Below, piece by piece: positions 41,530 to 52,529 of a DNA stretch of 64,000 nucleotides. Positions within the stretch are counted from its first letter, which is position 1. Each line of letters begins with the position of its first letter. The DNA lies in the NCBI RefSeq assembly GCF_018257795.1, contig NZ_JAERJD010000001.1, forward strand, positions 310,001 through 374,000. Direction: 5' to 3'. Below the pieces are notes generated by a model that saw only the letters and a program-made list of their open reading frames with translations, did not search any database and was not told the origin of the DNA. A program made the translations under genes and the position numbers. Source of the DNA: Citrobacter sp. JGM124. Its GTDB lineage: Bacteria > Pseudomonadota > Gammaproteobacteria > Enterobacterales > Enterobacteriaceae.

Positions 41530-42021
41530 CTAGGCCTGCTCGTCTGACGGTATAATATTCTTGCTCATATTGATGCCTGTGACGCCAAACCCGCGCGTTT
41601 TATAGACATGCTGGGCACGGGCATTGTCACCGGCAACACGGAGTCTTATTTGGCTGAAATGCTGCTCCCGCAGATCCTGCTCTAATGCATGGAGTGCCTT
41701 TTTCCCCAAACCCTGCCCCTGACAGGCTGTGAATATATGGAAATCATAGATGAACACCGTCCGCATGATGGTATCCGGTTTGTACCAGAGATAACCCACC
41801 TGCTGTATAGCCTCACCGGCACCGACAACGATACTCAATAAAATATGCCCGGGGGTTTTCACGCCGGCGGGCAGGTACTCGGTAATTTCCTGCTTTGCTC
41901 GGGCAAGGGAATCGTCCCAGGAAAGCGCATAACTGGATGAAATTTCTTGCGCGTAATCCGGAATGAAATATTCCTGGTAACCAAGGTACTCATCTTCTGT
42001 CATTGGGCGGAATGTCACCAT
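41530..42021 (-). CDS. GNAT-family N-acetyltransferase
   Basis: The 163-residue protein has the acetyl-CoA binding pattern 'CQGQGLGKKALHALEQDLRE' (about 112-131, Gln-x-x-Gly-x-Gly) and the end 'NARAQHVYKTRGFGVTGINM'. Its substrate is unknown. It is inserted on the minus strand between ruvB and znuB, a position not occupied in E. coli. Confidence 0.85.
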   Translation of the reverse strand: MVTFRPMTEDEYLGYQEYFIPDYAQEISSSYALSWDDSLARAKQEITEYLPAGVKTPGHILLSIVVGAGEAIQQVGYLWYKPDTIMRTVFIYDFHIFTACQGQGLGKKALHALEQDLREQHFSQIRLRVAGDNARAQHVYKTRGFGVTGINMSKNIIPSDEQA

Positions 42022-42248
42022 GGGGTTTCCTTAAGTTCGCAGACTGCCTTGCCGATATGTCGATACGCTCTGCACAGAACACCCCTCTGGAGCATGTCGG
42101 CTGGTCTGTATTATTTAACATGCCTGAGCCCGTGTCGGGCTGATGGCGATTTGAGTTAGCCATCGGACGGATGATCACGGCATGGAATCATAACGGGCCC
42201 TTACAGGGCCCATTATAATACAGACATCAGGGGATTATCTTCCCGTGG

Positions 42249-43034
42249 TTAACCATGCTGTTTTCGCGTCATGGAAAGAATAAACAGCACCGCTGAGGCC
42301 AGCACCACTGACGGGCCTGCTGGGGTATCATAGAGTGCTGAGAAAGCAAGCCCCCCAGTGACCGAAAGCATACCGAGAATGACGGCAATGCCTGCCATTT
42401 GCTCCGGGGTACGGGCAAAGCGACGCGCTGTGGCCGCCGGGATAATCAGTAAAGAGGTGATTATCAGAGCCCCGACGAACTTCATAGCCACACCAATTGT
42501 CAGTGCAGTAACCAGCATCAACAACATCTTGGTACGTTGTAAATTCACCCCGTCCACATGGGCAAGATCCGGGCTGATGGTCATGGCCAGGAGGTTACGC
42601 CACTGCCAGAATAAAACCCCACAGACGATGGCCACACCCAGGGCAATGGTGGCGATATCATCCAGGGTCACGGATAACAGATCACCAAACAAATACGCCA
42701 TTAAATCCACACGGACATTGCCCATCAGGCTGACGACGACCAGGCCCAGGGAAAGGGCACTGTGGGCCATAATCCCCAGCAGGGTATCGATCGCCAAATG
42801 AGGACGACGTTCCAGCCACACCAGCCCCAGCGCCATCAGTAAGGTGACGACAATGACGGCATAAAAAGGGCTGACATTCAGCAACAGGCCAAAAGCGACA
42901 CCTAACAGGGAAGCGTGGGCAAGGGTGTCACCAAAGTAGGACATGCGTCGCCAGACGACAAAGGATCCCAGTGGCCCGGCAGCACAGGCCAGCAAAATAC
43001 CCGCCAGCCAGCCAGGGAGTAGCAGCTCAATCAT
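42249..43034 (-). CDS. znuB: Zinc ABC transporter permease
   Basis: The 261-residue inner-membrane permease has about seven to eight hydrophobic segments and family motifs '[20 protein letters not shown]' (about 21-40) and '[20 protein letters not shown]'. With ZnuA and ZnuC it imports zinc under scarcity. The start overlaps znuC by 4 bases. Confidence 0.96.
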   Translation of the reverse strand: MIELLLPGWLAGILLACAAGPLGSFVVWRRMSYFGDTLAHASLLGVAFGLLLNVSPFYAVIVVTLLMALGLVWLERRPHLAIDTLLGIMAHSALSLGLVVVSLMGNVRVDLMAYLFGDLLSVTLDDIATIALGVAIVCGVLFWQWRNLLAMTISPDLAHVDGVNLQRTKMLLMLVTALTIGVAMKFVGALIITSLLIIPAATARRFARTPEQMAGIAVILGMLSVTGGLAFSALYDTPAGPSVVLASAVLFILSMTRKQHG

Positions 43035-43786
43035 GACTGCCCCTTTTCTTTACGTAAAATGATACGGCCCTGCAGATCGTGGCGGTGGTTATGGTGGTGA
43101 CGATACACCGCCAGTTGCTCGGCGCCTATAGGTCCAAACATAGAGATAAATTCCGGATGGGTGGAGACCACTTCAGGGGTTCCTGAGCAACAAATATGGT
43201 GATTCAGGCAGAGCACGTCATCTGTTTTCGCCATCACTAAGTGCAGATCATGGGAAACCATCAATACTGCACAACCCAGCTCATGACGCAGTTTGTCAAT
43301 AAGGTTGTACAGTGACAGTTGACCATTCACATCGACCCCCTGGGTTGGTTCATCCAGCACCAATAACTGAGGGTTATTGAGTAGTGCCCGCGCCAGCAAG
43401 ACTCGCTGATTTTCACCGCCAGACAACTTTTGCATTGGGGCATCAATAAGGTGTGCGGCCTGAACACGTTGCAAAACAGGCAGAATATCCGCTTTTTTGA
43501 CACCAGGGCGCAAACGCATAAAACGTTCAACGGTCAAGGGTAGGGTGATATCCAGGTGGAGCTTCTGGGGGACATAGCCAATACGCAGATTTTTATCACA
43601 TTTAATGATGCCGGTACTGGGCTTCACCAGCCCCAGAACCACACGGACAAGGGTAGACTTACCCGCACCATTTGGACCCAGTAGTGTCATAATCCGTCCT
43701 GGGGCTAAGGCGAGAGAGATATTATTTAATACTCTCCGCTGCCCGAAGGAAACGGAAATATTTTCGAGCTCAACCAAATTTGCCAT
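43031..43786 (-). CDS. znuC: Zinc ABC transporter ATPase
   Basis: The 251-residue ATPase has Walker A 'GPNGAGKST' at 37-45, signature 'LSGGENQ' at 122-128, Walker B 'LLVLDEP' at 142-148 and the His loop 'MVSHDLHLV'. The His-rich tail ('HHHNHRH') is typical of ZnuC. It is divergent from znuA across a Zur box. Confidence 0.97.
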   Translation of the reverse strand: MANLVELENISVSFGQRRVLNNISLALAPGRIMTLLGPNGAGKSTLVRVVLGLVKPSTGIIKCDKNLRIGYVPQKLHLDITLPLTVERFMRLRPGVKKADILPVLQRVQAAHLIDAPMQKLSGGENQRVLLARALLNNPQLLVLDEPTQGVDVNGQLSLYNLIDKLRHELGCAVLMVSHDLHLVMAKTDDVLCLNHHICCSGTPEVVSTHPEFISMFGPIGAEQLAVYRHHHNHRHDLQGRIILRKEKGQS

Positions 43787-43815
43787 GAATGTATTAGGGG
43801 TTGCAGAAATCGTAT

Positions 43816-43835
43816 AATGTTATAATATCACACTT
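43816..43835. promoter_or_regulatory. Zur box between znuC and znuA
   Basis: AATGTTATAATATCACACTT closely matches the palindromic Zur operator (AATGTTATAATATAACATTT). It sits 30 bases from both start codons, so Zur-Zn would shut off both genes. Confidence 0.8.
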
Positions 43836-43865
43836 CTTCCCGTTATCACGGTGGTAATTTGCATT

Positions 43866-44810
43866 ATGTTACATAAAAAAACACTTCTTTGCGCAGCACT
43901 CTCTACGCTTCTGTGTGCCGCGCCGGTATTCACTGCTAATGCCGCCGTAGTCGCTTCCATTAAACCTCTGGGATTTATCGCTGCCGCCATTGCGGATGGG
44001 GTAACTGACACTGAGGTTTTGCTGCCTGATGGAGCATCAGAGCATGATTATGCACTGAAGCCATCAGACGTAAAACGCTTACAGGGCGCAGACTTAGTGG
44101 TTTGGGTTGGCCCGGATATGGAAGCGTTCATGCAAAAATCCGTTCGCCAGTTACCGGAACAAAAACAGCTGGAATTGTCGGCACTGGATACGGTAAAACC
44201 CCTGCTGATGAAAGGGAGCGATGAAGATGACCATGAAGACCATCATGGTCATGATCACAGTGAAAAAAGTGACGAAGATCATCACCATGGGGATTATAAC
44301 CTGCACATATGGTTATCCCCGGAAGTTGCGCAACGGTCAGCAGTTGCAATCCATGACAAATTAGTGGAACTTATGCCGGAGCATCGAGAGAAACTTGATG
44401 CTAACCTGCGTGATTTTACGTCTGGCCTTGCCGACGCAGATAAACAAGTAGGTTCCGTGCTCGCACCGGTGAAAGGAAAAGGGTACTTTGTTTTTCATGA
44501 TGCCTATGGCTATTTTGAGAAACACTATGGCCTGTCGCCCTTGGGGCATTTTACCGTTAATCCGGAGATCCAGCCCGGCGCGCAGCGTTTACATCAAATC
44601 AGAACAGAGTTGGTTGAGCATAAAGCCGTTTGCGTTTTTGCTGAGCCACAATTCAGGCCAGCGGTAATCCATGCCGTTGCTCAGGGAACGCCAGTGCGCA
44701 CAGGCAGCTTGGACCCGTTGGGCATCGGGGTTGCGTTGGGTAAAGACAGCTATATGCAGTTTTTAGCCCAATTATCGGACCAGTATGTGAGCTGTCTGAA
44801 AGGAGATTAA
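43866..44810 (+). CDS. znuA: Periplasmic zinc-binding protein ZnuA
   Basis: The start '[16 protein letters not shown]' is chosen; it begins a clear signal peptide cleaved near 'TANA'. The 314-residue protein has a His/Asp-rich loop ('[20 protein letters not shown]') at about 119-140 that gathers zinc. Conserved His residues occur in '[12 protein letters not shown]', 'HIWLSP' and 'LGHFTVNPE'. It hands zinc to ZnuBC. Confidence 0.97.
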   Translation: MLHKKTLLCAALSTLLCAAPVFTANAAVVASIKPLGFIAAAIADGVTDTEVLLPDGASEHDYALKPSDVKRLQGADLVVWVGPDMEAFMQKSVRQLPEQKQLELSALDTVKPLLMKGSDEDDHEDHHGHDHSEKSDEDHHHGDYNLHIWLSPEVAQRSAVAIHDKLVELMPEHREKLDANLRDFTSGLADADKQVGSVLAPVKGKGYFVFHDAYGYFEKHYGLSPLGHFTVNPEIQPGAQRLHQIRTELVEHKAVCVFAEPQFRPAVIHAVAQGTPVRTGSLDPLGIGVALGKDSYMQFLAQLSDQYVSCLKGD

Positions 44811-44825
44811 TGAGGAATTCATGAC

Positions 44826-46142
44826 GTGCAACAGATAGCTCGCTCTGTCGCCAGGACATTTGATAATTTGTCACGACCCCACCGCGTTATGCTGGGGTCG
44901 CTCACTGTCCTTACACTTGCGGTCGCAGTATGGCGGCCAAGCATTTACCATCCTGCTTCTTCATCTGTCAGTAAGGTTATCGCGCTCGACAATACCCGTA
45001 CTCTGCTACCTGAAGCCAGTGAGCCACTGGAACAAGCCCCCAATGCTGAAGATGACATCATTCCCCAGGATGAGTTAGACGATAAAACGGCAAATGAAGA
45101 GGGGGTGCATGAGTATGTTGTGTCTTCAGGAGATACGCTCAGTAGCATCCTTAATCAGTATGGTATTGAAATGGGGGCTATCAGCCAGATAGCCACGGTC
45201 GATAAAGACCTGCGTAACTTGAAAATAGGGCAGCAACTTTCCTGGACACTGAATGATGACGGCGATCTCCAGCGTCTGACTTGGGAAGTCTCAAGACGTG
45301 AAACCCGAACCTATGACCGCACCGGTAACAGCTTTAAACTGAGTACGGCGATTCAGCAAGGGGAGTGGGTAAACCGCGTGCTGAAAGGCACGGTTGGTGG
45401 CAGTTTCATTGCCAGCGCCCGTGACGCCGGGCTGACCAACACTGAAATTAATTCCGTGATTAAAGCCATGCAATGGCAGATGGACTTTCGTAAACTGAAG
45501 AAAGGCGATCTTTTCTCGGTCCTGCTGTCCCAGGAAATGCTCGACGGCAAGCGCGAGCAGAGTGAACTGGTTGGTGTCCGTCTGCGCAGCGATGGCAAAG
45601 ATTATTACGCTATTCGTGCTGAAGACGGCAAATTTTATGACAATAACGGCGCAGGGCTGGCGAAAGGCTTTATGCGTTTTCCTACGACCAAGCAGTTCCG
45701 GGTCTCTTCTGGTTTTAACCCCCGCCGTCTGAATCCTGTCACAGGCCGTATTGCCCCGCATAAAGGTGTCGACTTTGCCATGCCCCAGGGGACACCCGTC
45801 ATGGCCGTGGGTGATGGGGAAGTCGTGATGGCCAAGCACAGTGGCGCCGCAGGCTATTTGGTGGCGATTCGTCACGGTCGTTCGTATACCACACGTTATA
45901 TGCATCTGAAGAAGTTGCTGGTAAAACCAGGACAGAAAGTAAAACGTGGCGACCATATTGCGCTGTCTGGCAATACGGGGCGATCTACCGGCCCGCATCT
46001 GCACTATGAGGTATGGATCAACCAGCAAGCAGTTAACCCGTTAACGGCTAAATTGCCACGCTCTGATGGGCTGACCGGTAGTGATCGTCGTAGTTACCTG
46101 GCCTTGGTTCGTGACGTGGTGCCTAAACTGACGCTTGATTAG
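44826..46142 (+). CDS. mepM: Murein DD-endopeptidase MepM
   Basis: The 438-residue envelope protein cuts peptide crosslinks in peptidoglycan, allowing growth. The GTG start ('MQQIARSVARTFDNLSRPHR') matches E. coli. One membrane anchor is at about 22-38, a LysM domain at about 95-140 ('HEYVVSSGDTLSSILNQYGI') and a LytM/M23 domain with 'HKGVDFAMPQGTP' and 'GPHLHYEVW' zinc ligands. It lies 15 bases after znuA, as in E. coli. Confidence 0.97.
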   Translation: MQQIARSVARTFDNLSRPHRVMLGSLTVLTLAVAVWRPSIYHPASSSVSKVIALDNTRTLLPEASEPLEQAPNAEDDIIPQDELDDKTANEEGVHEYVVSSGDTLSSILNQYGIEMGAISQIATVDKDLRNLKIGQQLSWTLNDDGDLQRLTWEVSRRETRTYDRTGNSFKLSTAIQQGEWVNRVLKGTVGGSFIASARDAGLTNTEINSVIKAMQWQMDFRKLKKGDLFSVLLSQEMLDGKREQSELVGVRLRSDGKDYYAIRAEDGKFYDNNGAGLAKGFMRFPTTKQFRVSSGFNPRRLNPVTGRIAPHKGVDFAMPQGTPVMAVGDGEVVMAKHSGAAGYLVAIRHGRSYTTRYMHLKKLLVKPGQKVKRGDHIALSGNTGRSTGPHLHYEVWINQQAVNPLTAKLPRSDGLTGSDRRSYLALVRDVVPKLTLD

Positions 46143-46314
46143 CGCCTGACGTCAACCGATGCTGTACTGATAATCGCCATGTAAGGCGTATTCTTCTGGC
46201 CTGAGTTCGAAATTTTTTCGGCTCGGGCCATTTATTTTTGTACGCTGGCGTGGCCCCCGCTATTATAGAAACAATTTTTTCTCGCCTGTACATTGGCGAC
46301 CTACTGGTATCCGC

Positions 46315-47289
46315 ATGGAAAAAAATAAAAAAAATCACAGTGAGTTCATTCCTGAATTCAAGAAAGCCTTTTTACACCCTCGTTACTGGGGGGCCTGGCT
46401 AGGAGTGGGGACATTTGCCGCTCTGGCATTATTCCCCCCGAAGGTGCGGGATCCTTTCCTGGCTAAAATGGGGCGCCTGGCAGGGCGTCTGGCACGCAGC
46501 GCACGACGCCGGGCACAAATTAACCTGCTCTATTGCTTCCCTGAGCTGTCAGAAGCCCGGCGTGAAAAAATCATTGATGACATGTTCATGACGGCACCCC
46601 AGTCGATGGTCCTGATGGCGGAATTAGGGATGCGCTCCCCTGAAAAAATACTGGAACGTGTGGACTGGCATGGTAAAGCGCTGCTCGATGATCTCCAGGC
46701 CAGGGGGGAGAATGTAATTTTTCTGGTTCCCCATGGCTGGGCTGTGGATATTCCAGCGATGCTGATGGCATCCCAGGGACAGAAAATGGCGGCAATGTTT
46801 CATAACCAGGGCAACCAACTTTTTGACTATGCCTGGAACAGGGTACGCCGTCGTTTTGGCGGGCGGATGCATGCCCGTAATGATGGCATCAAGCCTTTTA
46901 TCAGCTCTGTCCGTCAGGGTTACTGGGGCTACTATCTCCCGGATCAGGATCATGGCCCGGAACATAGCGAATTCGTCGACTTTTTTGCTACCTACAAAGC
47001 AACACTACCCGCTATCGGTCGTTTGATGAAGGTCTGCCGGGCACGAGTGGTTCCTCTGTTTCCTGTCTACAACGGCACCACGCACCGCCTTGATATTTAT
47101 ATTCGCCCCCCCATGGATGACCTGCTGGAGGCGGACGACAAACAGATTGCCCGTCGAATGAACGAAGAAGTGGAGCTGCTGGTTGGCCCGCACCCTGAGC
47201 AGTATACCTGGATACTGAAATTACTAAAAACACGTAAAGAAGGGGAAACGGAGCCTTACTTACGGGACGATTTATACCCCCGGAAATGA
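46315..47289 (+). CDS. lpxM: Lipid A myristoyltransferase LpxM
   Basis: The 324-residue inner-membrane enzyme adds the last acyl chain to lipid A. One N-terminal membrane anchor (about 24-40) precedes the acyltransferase site His140-x4-Asp145 ('VPHGWAVD'). 'GYWGYYLPDQDHGPEHSEFV' is the second conserved block. The E. coli protein is 323 residues. Confidence 0.95.
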   Translation: MEKNKKNHSEFIPEFKKAFLHPRYWGAWLGVGTFAALALFPPKVRDPFLAKMGRLAGRLARSARRRAQINLLYCFPELSEARREKIIDDMFMTAPQSMVLMAELGMRSPEKILERVDWHGKALLDDLQARGENVIFLVPHGWAVDIPAMLMASQGQKMAAMFHNQGNQLFDYAWNRVRRRFGGRMHARNDGIKPFISSVRQGYWGYYLPDQDHGPEHSEFVDFFATYKATLPAIGRLMKVCRARVVPLFPVYNGTTHRLDIYIRPPMDDLLEADDKQIARRMNEEVELLVGPHPEQYTWILKLLKTRKEGETEPYLRDDLYPRK

Positions 47290-47302
47290 TCCTGGCAGCA
47301 TG

Positions 47303-47337
47303 AAAAAAGAGGGGAAAACGCAGACGTTTTCCCCTTT
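47303..47337. terminator. Bidirectional terminator between lpxM and pykA
   Basis: A 10-bp stem (GGGGAAAACG and CGTTTTCCCC, loop CAGA) has TTT on the plus side and an A6 run on the other, giving T6 for pykA on the minus strand. Confidence 0.75.
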
Positions 47338-47378
47338 GCAAGGCATGAAACAAGGGAATGACCCCGGATTAACGAACG

Positions 47379-48821
47379 TTACTCAACACACAGAATTCGT
47401 GTCGTATTCGCCGTGCCGATAGCACCCATCACATCACCCTGAGTCACAATGACCAAATCCCCGGAAAGCAGATATCCTTTATCCCGCAGTAATATGACGG
47501 CTTCATTCGCCGCCGCCACCCCGTCAGTGCTGGATTCGCAACGTACAGGTGTCACCCCGCGATACAATGAGATAAGGTTCAGTGTGCTCTCATGACGCGA
47601 CAGCCCAAAAATAGGCAGGCCAGAACTGATCCGTGACGTCATTAGCGCGGTACGGCCTGACTCCGTCATGGTAATGATGGCGGTGATCCCTTTCAGATGG
47701 TTTGCGGCATACATCGCTGACATGGCGATGGCTTCTTCCACATTATCAAACTCCACATCCAGACGGTGTTTGGAAACGTTGATACTGGGGATTTTTTCTG
47801 CGCCCATACAGACCCGAGCCATTGCTGCGACGGTTTCTGCCGGGTACTGGCCAGCTGCCGTTTCCGCCGAGAGCATCACTGCATCTGTACCATCCAGTAC
47901 CGCATTGGCGACGTCCATCACCTCTGCCCGGGTTGGCATCGGGTTGGTTATCATTGATTCCATCATCTGCGTCGCGGTGATAACCGCACGGTTTAATTTA
48001 CGCGCCCGACGAATCAGCGTTTTTTGGATACCGACCAGCTCCGGATCGCCTATCTCTACGCCTAAATCGCCACGGGCTACCATGACCACGTCAGAAGCGA
48101 GAATAATATCATCCATGGCTGCTTCACTGGCTACCGCTTCAGCCCGTTCCACTTTAGAAACAATTTTTGCGTTACAACCCGCTTCACGGGCCAGACGACG
48201 GGCATAGTTAAGATCTTCCCCGCAACGCGGGAATGAAACGGCCAGATAGTCCACACCAATTTTTGCTGCTACCAGAATGTCAGCTTTATCTTTTTCAGTC
48301 AGTGCTTCCGCAGAAAGTCCGCCACCAAGCTTATTGATGCCTTTGTTATTTGACAACGGTCCGCCGACAGTGACTTCGGTAAACACCTTCAGGTTCTGCA
48401 CGTTCAGCACTTTTAACTGCACTCTACCGTCGTCAAGTAACAGGATATCACCCGGAACAACATCAGCAGGTAAACCTTTATAGTCAATACCGACCTTCTC
48501 TTTGTCTCCTTCACCTTTACCTAAATCCGCATCCAGCAGAAACTTGTCACCGACATTCAGGAAGACTTTACCTTCTTTAAAGGTAGAGACACGGATCTTA
48601 GGTCCTTGCAAGTCACCCAGAATCGCAACGTGACGCCCGAGTTTTGCAGCAATCTCACGCACTTTGTTGGCGCGCAGTTGGTGATCTTCAGGAGAACCAT
48701 GAGAGAAATTCATACGTACCACATTAGCACCGGCGGCAATAACCTTTTCCAGGTTATTATCGCGATCGGTTGCCGGGCCTAAAGTAGTGACAATTTTGGT
48801 TCTGCGTAGCCGTCTGGACAT
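47379..48821 (-). CDS. pykA: Pyruvate kinase II
   Basis: The 480-residue enzyme makes pyruvate and ATP from phosphoenolpyruvate. Visible are '[20 protein letters not shown]', '[13 protein letters not shown]' (substrate/potassium site), '[12 protein letters not shown]' (catalytic Lys) and '[12 protein letters not shown]'. The length equals that of E. coli PykA. Its upstream side should adjoin hexR, which is decayed here. Confidence 0.97.
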   Translation of the reverse strand: MSRRLRRTKIVTTLGPATDRDNNLEKVIAAGANVVRMNFSHGSPEDHQLRANKVREIAAKLGRHVAILGDLQGPKIRVSTFKEGKVFLNVGDKFLLDADLGKGEGDKEKVGIDYKGLPADVVPGDILLLDDGRVQLKVLNVQNLKVFTEVTVGGPLSNNKGINKLGGGLSAEALTEKDKADILVAAKIGVDYLAVSFPRCGEDLNYARRLAREAGCNAKIVSKVERAEAVASEAAMDDIILASDVVMVARGDLGVEIGDPELVGIQKTLIRRARKLNRAVITATQMMESMITNPMPTRAEVMDVANAVLDGTDAVMLSAETAAGQYPAETVAAMARVCMGAEKIPSINVSKHRLDVEFDNVEEAIAMSAMYAANHLKGITAIITMTESGRTALMTSRISSGLPIFGLSRHESTLNLISLYRGVTPVRCESSTDGVAAANEAVILLRDKGYLLSGDLVIVTQGDVMGAIGTANTTRILCVE

Positions 48822-49669
48822 GTATTACTCCGTTGACTGAAACAACTTTGGTGTTGTGTGAACAATGGCGCATGAAATCAGCGCGACAAGAAGTTGATGG
48901 AAATAAGCTAACCGAATGCGCAGCGAAGTTACAGTGTCATGATAAAATAATTCCCGTGAGTGGCATTGGCGCTCAGGGTTTATGATGGTTCGATGCGCAT
49001 TTACGTCCTTCTGACGCGTTTGGGCTTAATGCTGTCCCCGGACGACGAAGTGAAATGGGACGCTGACATACCAACACGCATTGAGCCCGCCTGGTGAAGC
49101 ACCACAAGTGGGTTTCCCGCGGAGTAAAAGCCAGAGCTTTCAGGTGACCGTAAACCATTACCTGAGGTTATCATTCCCTGGGCAGACCCCTTCGCCTGGC
49201 GCGCCCACTGTACTACAATATTACAGACGCAAATGACCGGGACATGAAAACCTGAGAATTGATCTTTTGCACCGGGCTCAGAGCCCCAAAAGGGTGAGTG
49301 ACGGGAATTCAGGGGCAACTGCTGGCCTGTTTCTTTATAAAATTAGATCCCATTGGTTTTAATGATTTCAGAAAAAGGGGAAATCATCAGTCAGTTTCTT
49401 CAAAATGGTGATCAGGAACAGGGCCTCCCCCCGCGTGCTGACCTTAATGATGACAAAAATCGTTCAGGAAATTTTGCAAATATTGCGTTATAACCCACTG
49501 ATAATGGGAAAATGCAGAATAAAATGCGCAAATACGGCGTAAAGGTTTACGTCAAATTGGCAAAAGAAGTACATTGCATGTCATTAAGTTATATGAATAG
49601 TCCGGTTGTCCATGCCCTGAGTAGGGGAATGTAAAAATCAACCGGAATGTCCGAAACGAGGAGACAAAC
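48822..49669. other. Gene-free gap between pykA and zwf
   Basis: These 848 bases match the size expected for hexR plus promoters but contain only broken frames. Fragments at about 48985-49260 on the minus strand resemble HexR (see pseudogene). The right end should hold the zwf promoter, which I cannot define. Confidence 0.6.
48985..49260 (-). pseudogene. hexR: Decayed hexR (RpiR-family regulator) remnant
   Basis: On the minus strand the frame from about 49248 shows 'NIVVQWARQAK', then 'GMITSGNG', and about 40 residues later 'SASHFTSSSGDSIKPKRVRR'. These line up in order and spacing with HexR blocks 'NLVELAQLAREN', 'VIALTSAG' and 'LATGFTLRRGAKFRDNLKRV'. Stops and shifts interrupt the reading and the N-terminal helix-turn-helix is not recognisable. 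HexR represses zwf and edd-eda, and the position between pykA and zwf is exactly that of hexR in E. coli. An alignment is needed to confirm. Confidence 0.5.
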
Positions 49670-51145
49670 ATGGCGGTAACGCAAACAGCCCAGGCGTGCG
49701 ACCTGGTTATATTCGGCGCAAAAGGCGACCTGGCTCGTCGTAAGTTGTTGCCATCGCTTTATCAGTTAGAAAAGGCCGGGCAGCTTCACCCAGATACCCG
49801 AATTTTAGGGGTGGGGCGTGCAGACTGGGATAAAGCGGCGTACACCGCAGTCGTGCGCGAAGCACTTGAAACCTTTATGAAAGAGGACATTAACGACAGT
49901 TTGTGGCAAACGCTCAGTGCGCGTCTTGATTTCTGTAATCTGGATGTGGAAGACACAGCAAGCTTCACTAAACTTGGCAAAATGTTGGATCAGACCAATC
50001 GTGTCACGATCAACTATTTTGCTATGCCGCCCAGCACCTTTGGGGCGATTTGCCGTGGTCTGGGTAAAGCCAAACTGAATGCTAAACCTGCCCGGGTTGT
50101 TATGGAAAAGCCACTGGGAACCTCGCTGGAGACTTCCCGCGAAATTAATGACCAGGTAGGCGAATTCTTTGAAGAGTGTCAGGTTTATCGTATTGACCAC
50201 TACTTAGGTAAAGAAACGGTACTTAATCTGCTGGCACTGCGTTTCGCGAATGCACTGTTTGTCAATAACTGGGACAATCGCACGATTGACCATGTGGAAA
50301 TCACCGTTGCAGAAGAAGTCGGTATCGAAGGGCGTTGGGGTTATTTCGATAAAGCGGGTCAGATGCGCGATATGATCCAAAACCACTTGCTGCAAATTCT
50401 GTGCATGATAGCCATGTCGCCGCCTTCCAATCTGAGTGCTGACAGTATTCGTGATGAAAAAGTGAAAGTGCTGCAATCTTTACGCCGTATTGACCGCACG
50501 AATGTGCGTGAGAAGACGGTTCGCGGGCAGTACACCGCAGGGTTTGCTCAGGGTAAAAAAGTACCGGGTTACCTTGAGGAAGAAGGCGCGAATAAAACCA
50601 GCACGACAGAGACATTTGTTTCTATTCGTGTGGATATTGATAACTGGCGTTGGGCTGGGGTTCCTTTCTATCTGCGTACTGGGAAGCGTCTGCCAACCAA
50701 ATGTTCAGAAGTGGTGGTCTATTTCAAAAAACCGGCGCTCAATATCTTTAAAGATACCTGGCAGGAATTGCCAAAGAACAAGCTGACAATACGCTTGCAG
50801 CCTGATGAAGGGGTCGATATTCAGGTTCTGAACAAAGTGCCGGGTCTTGAGCACAAGCATAATCTCCAGATCACCAAACTGGACTTAAGCTACTCTGAAA
50901 CCTTTAACGAGTCACATCTGGCGGATGCCTATGAGCGTCTGTTGCTGGAAACCATGCGCGGCATCCAGGCCCTGTTTGTACGCCGTGATGAAGTGGAAGA
51001 AGCCTGGAAATGGGTCGACTCCATTACTGATGCCTGGGAAACCGACTGTGATGGGGTCAAACCTTATCAGGCAGGAACTTGGGGGCCAGTAGCTTCTGTG
51101 GCGATGATCACCCGTGACGGCCATTCCTGGAGTGAATTTCAGTAA
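49670..51145 (+). CDS. zwf: Glucose-6-phosphate 1-dehydrogenase
   Basis: The 491-residue enzyme opens the oxidative pentose phosphate pathway and yields NADPH. The N-terminal nucleotide site 'VIFGAKGDLARRKLLPSLYQ' (about 13-32), the active-site 'YRIDHYLGKETVLN' (about 173-186) and 'TGKRLPTKCSEVVVYFK' are present. The length is that of E. coli. edd and eda, which follow zwf in E. coli, are missing; purT is next. Confidence 0.98.
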   Translation: MAVTQTAQACDLVIFGAKGDLARRKLLPSLYQLEKAGQLHPDTRILGVGRADWDKAAYTAVVREALETFMKEDINDSLWQTLSARLDFCNLDVEDTASFTKLGKMLDQTNRVTINYFAMPPSTFGAICRGLGKAKLNAKPARVVMEKPLGTSLETSREINDQVGEFFEECQVYRIDHYLGKETVLNLLALRFANALFVNNWDNRTIDHVEITVAEEVGIEGRWGYFDKAGQMRDMIQNHLLQILCMIAMSPPSNLSADSIRDEKVKVLQSLRRIDRTNVREKTVRGQYTAGFAQGKKVPGYLEEEGANKTSTTETFVSIRVDIDNWRWAGVPFYLRTGKRLPTKCSEVVVYFKKPALNIFKDTWQELPKNKLTIRLQPDEGVDIQVLNKVPGLEHKHNLQITKLDLSYSETFNESHLADAYERLLLETMRGIQALFVRRDEVEEAWKWVDSITDAWETDCDGVKPYQAGTWGPVASVAMITRDGHSWSEFQ

Positions 51146-51157
51146 TCCTGTGTGAAC

Positions 51158-51182
51158 CACCGGTGACGATATGTCACCGGTG
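51158..51182. terminator. Hairpin between convergent zwf and purT
   Basis: A 10-bp perfect stem (CACCGGTGAC and GTCACCGGTG) with a GATAT loop lies right after zwf. It lacks a T-run, so its terminator function is tentative. Confidence 0.45.
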
Positions 51183-51216
51183 TCCCCCCGTCATGGGGCA
51201 GGTTAACGGCGTTGTT

Positions 51217-52398
51217 TTACCCCGCGATAACCTGAATTTTTGCTGCTCCGTCGATCGCGCAGGCTACGGCGTCTTCCACATCAGGTGCAGTTGCCAGTAC
51301 CACGCCCATACGACGTTTACCTGTAATCTCGGGTTTGCCAAACAGGCGCAGTTGTAAGCCGCTTCCTAGGGCTGCAGCCAGATTAGTGTATGTCACGTTA
51401 TTGCTTTCCAGTTGTGGCAGAATGACTGCCGACGCGGCAGGACCATACTGGCGAATATTGCCAATGGGCAAGCCAAGAAAGGCACGCACATGCAGGGCAA
51501 ATTCTGACAAGTCTTGAGAAATCAGCGTCACCATACCGGTATCGTGGGGACGTGGGGATACTTCACTGAAAATAACGTCATCACCACAGACAAAAAGCTC
51601 GACACCGAACAGACCATACCCCCCCAAAGCCACAACGACTTTTTCAGCAATAGCTTTTGCATTGTTCAGGGCGATATCACTCATCTGCTGCGGCTGCCAT
51701 GACTCACGGTAATCCCCATCTTCCTGACGATGGCCAATAGGAGCACAGAAATGTACCCCATCCACGGCACTGATCGTTAGCAGTGTGATTTCAAAGTCAA
51801 AATTGACGACACCTTCGACAATGACACGGCCCTGACCAGCACGCCCACCATGCTGGGCATAGGCCCAAGCCTCAGGGAGTTGCTCCGGGGTGCGAATCAT
51901 GCTTTGTCCCTTACCGGATGAACTCATGACTGGCTTAACAATGCAAGGGTAGCCTGTCTCACTCACGGCCTGGCGGAATGAGGCTTCGGTGTCAGCAAAG
52001 TGATAGCGGGAAGTGGGGAGATGAAGTGTTTCTGCTGCCAGACGGCGAATACCTTCACGGTTCATGGTGAGTTGCGTGGCGCGGGCACAGGGCACAACAT
52101 GCTGACCCAGGGCTTCAAGCTCCAGCAACGCATCAGTCGCAATCGCTTCAATCTCAGGAACGATAAAATGGGGTTTCTCAAGTGCGACCAGGGCCTTCAA
52201 TGCCTCTCCGTCCAGCATATTGATGACATGGCTGCGATGAGCCACGTGCATGGCAGGTGCATCAGGGTATCTGTCGACGGCAATCACCTCGACCCCCAGA
52301 CGCTGACATTCAATGGCGACTTCTTTACCCAGTTCTCCGGCACCCAACAACATAACACGTGTCGCTGCAGGACGCAGGGCAGTTCCTAAATTTGACAT
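51217..52398 (-). CDS. purT: Formate-dependent phosphoribosylglycinamide formyltransferase
   Basis: The 393-residue ATP-grasp enzyme performs the third purine synthesis step with formate. '[20 protein letters not shown]' opens the N-terminal domain, '[20 protein letters not shown]' is the ATP-grasp loop and '[20 protein letters not shown]' the metal site. The length is about that of E. coli (392). It is convergent with zwf. Confidence 0.97.
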   Translation of the reverse strand: MSNLGTALRPAATRVMLLGAGELGKEVAIECQRLGVEVIAVDRYPDAPAMHVAHRSHVINMLDGEALKALVALEKPHFIVPEIEAIATDALLELEALGQHVVPCARATQLTMNREGIRRLAAETLHLPTSRYHFADTEASFRQAVSETGYPCIVKPVMSSSGKGQSMIRTPEQLPEAWAYAQHGGRAGQGRVIVEGVVNFDFEITLLTISAVDGVHFCAPIGHRQEDGDYRESWQPQQMSDIALNNAKAIAEKVVVALGGYGLFGVELFVCGDDVIFSEVSPRPHDTGMVTLISQDLSEFALHVRAFLGLPIGNIRQYGPAASAVILPQLESNNVTYTNLAAALGSGLQLRLFGKPEITGKRRMGVVLATAPDVEDAVACAIDGAAKIQVIAG

Positions 52399-52494
52399 AG
52401 CGAATAGGCCTTATGAATAAAAAACTGTCGCAGTATAAACGAAAACGTTTGCGTTGAAATAAAATCCCCTTGAGGGAATAATATTTTTTTAATA

Positions 52495-52514
52495 TACTGG
52501 ACAAATAAACAGTT
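52495..52514 (+). promoter_or_regulatory. LexA box of yebG
   Basis: TACTGGACAAATAAACAGTT fits the CTG-N10-CAG pattern, 16 bases before the yebG start. yebG is a known SOS gene. Confidence 0.75.
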
Positions 52515-52529
52515 AAACGGGGCCGGGAA

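Noticed and set aside
42192..42213. GGGCCC-TTACA-GGGCCC hairpin between the GNAT gene and znuB
   Set aside because: Short GC-rich inverted repeat with no T-run; could be chance or a weak terminator, not enough to call.
49001..49318. 105-codon minus-strand open frame between pykA and zwf
   Set aside because: Not an intact gene; parts of it align with HexR and it is treated as a pseudogene remnant.
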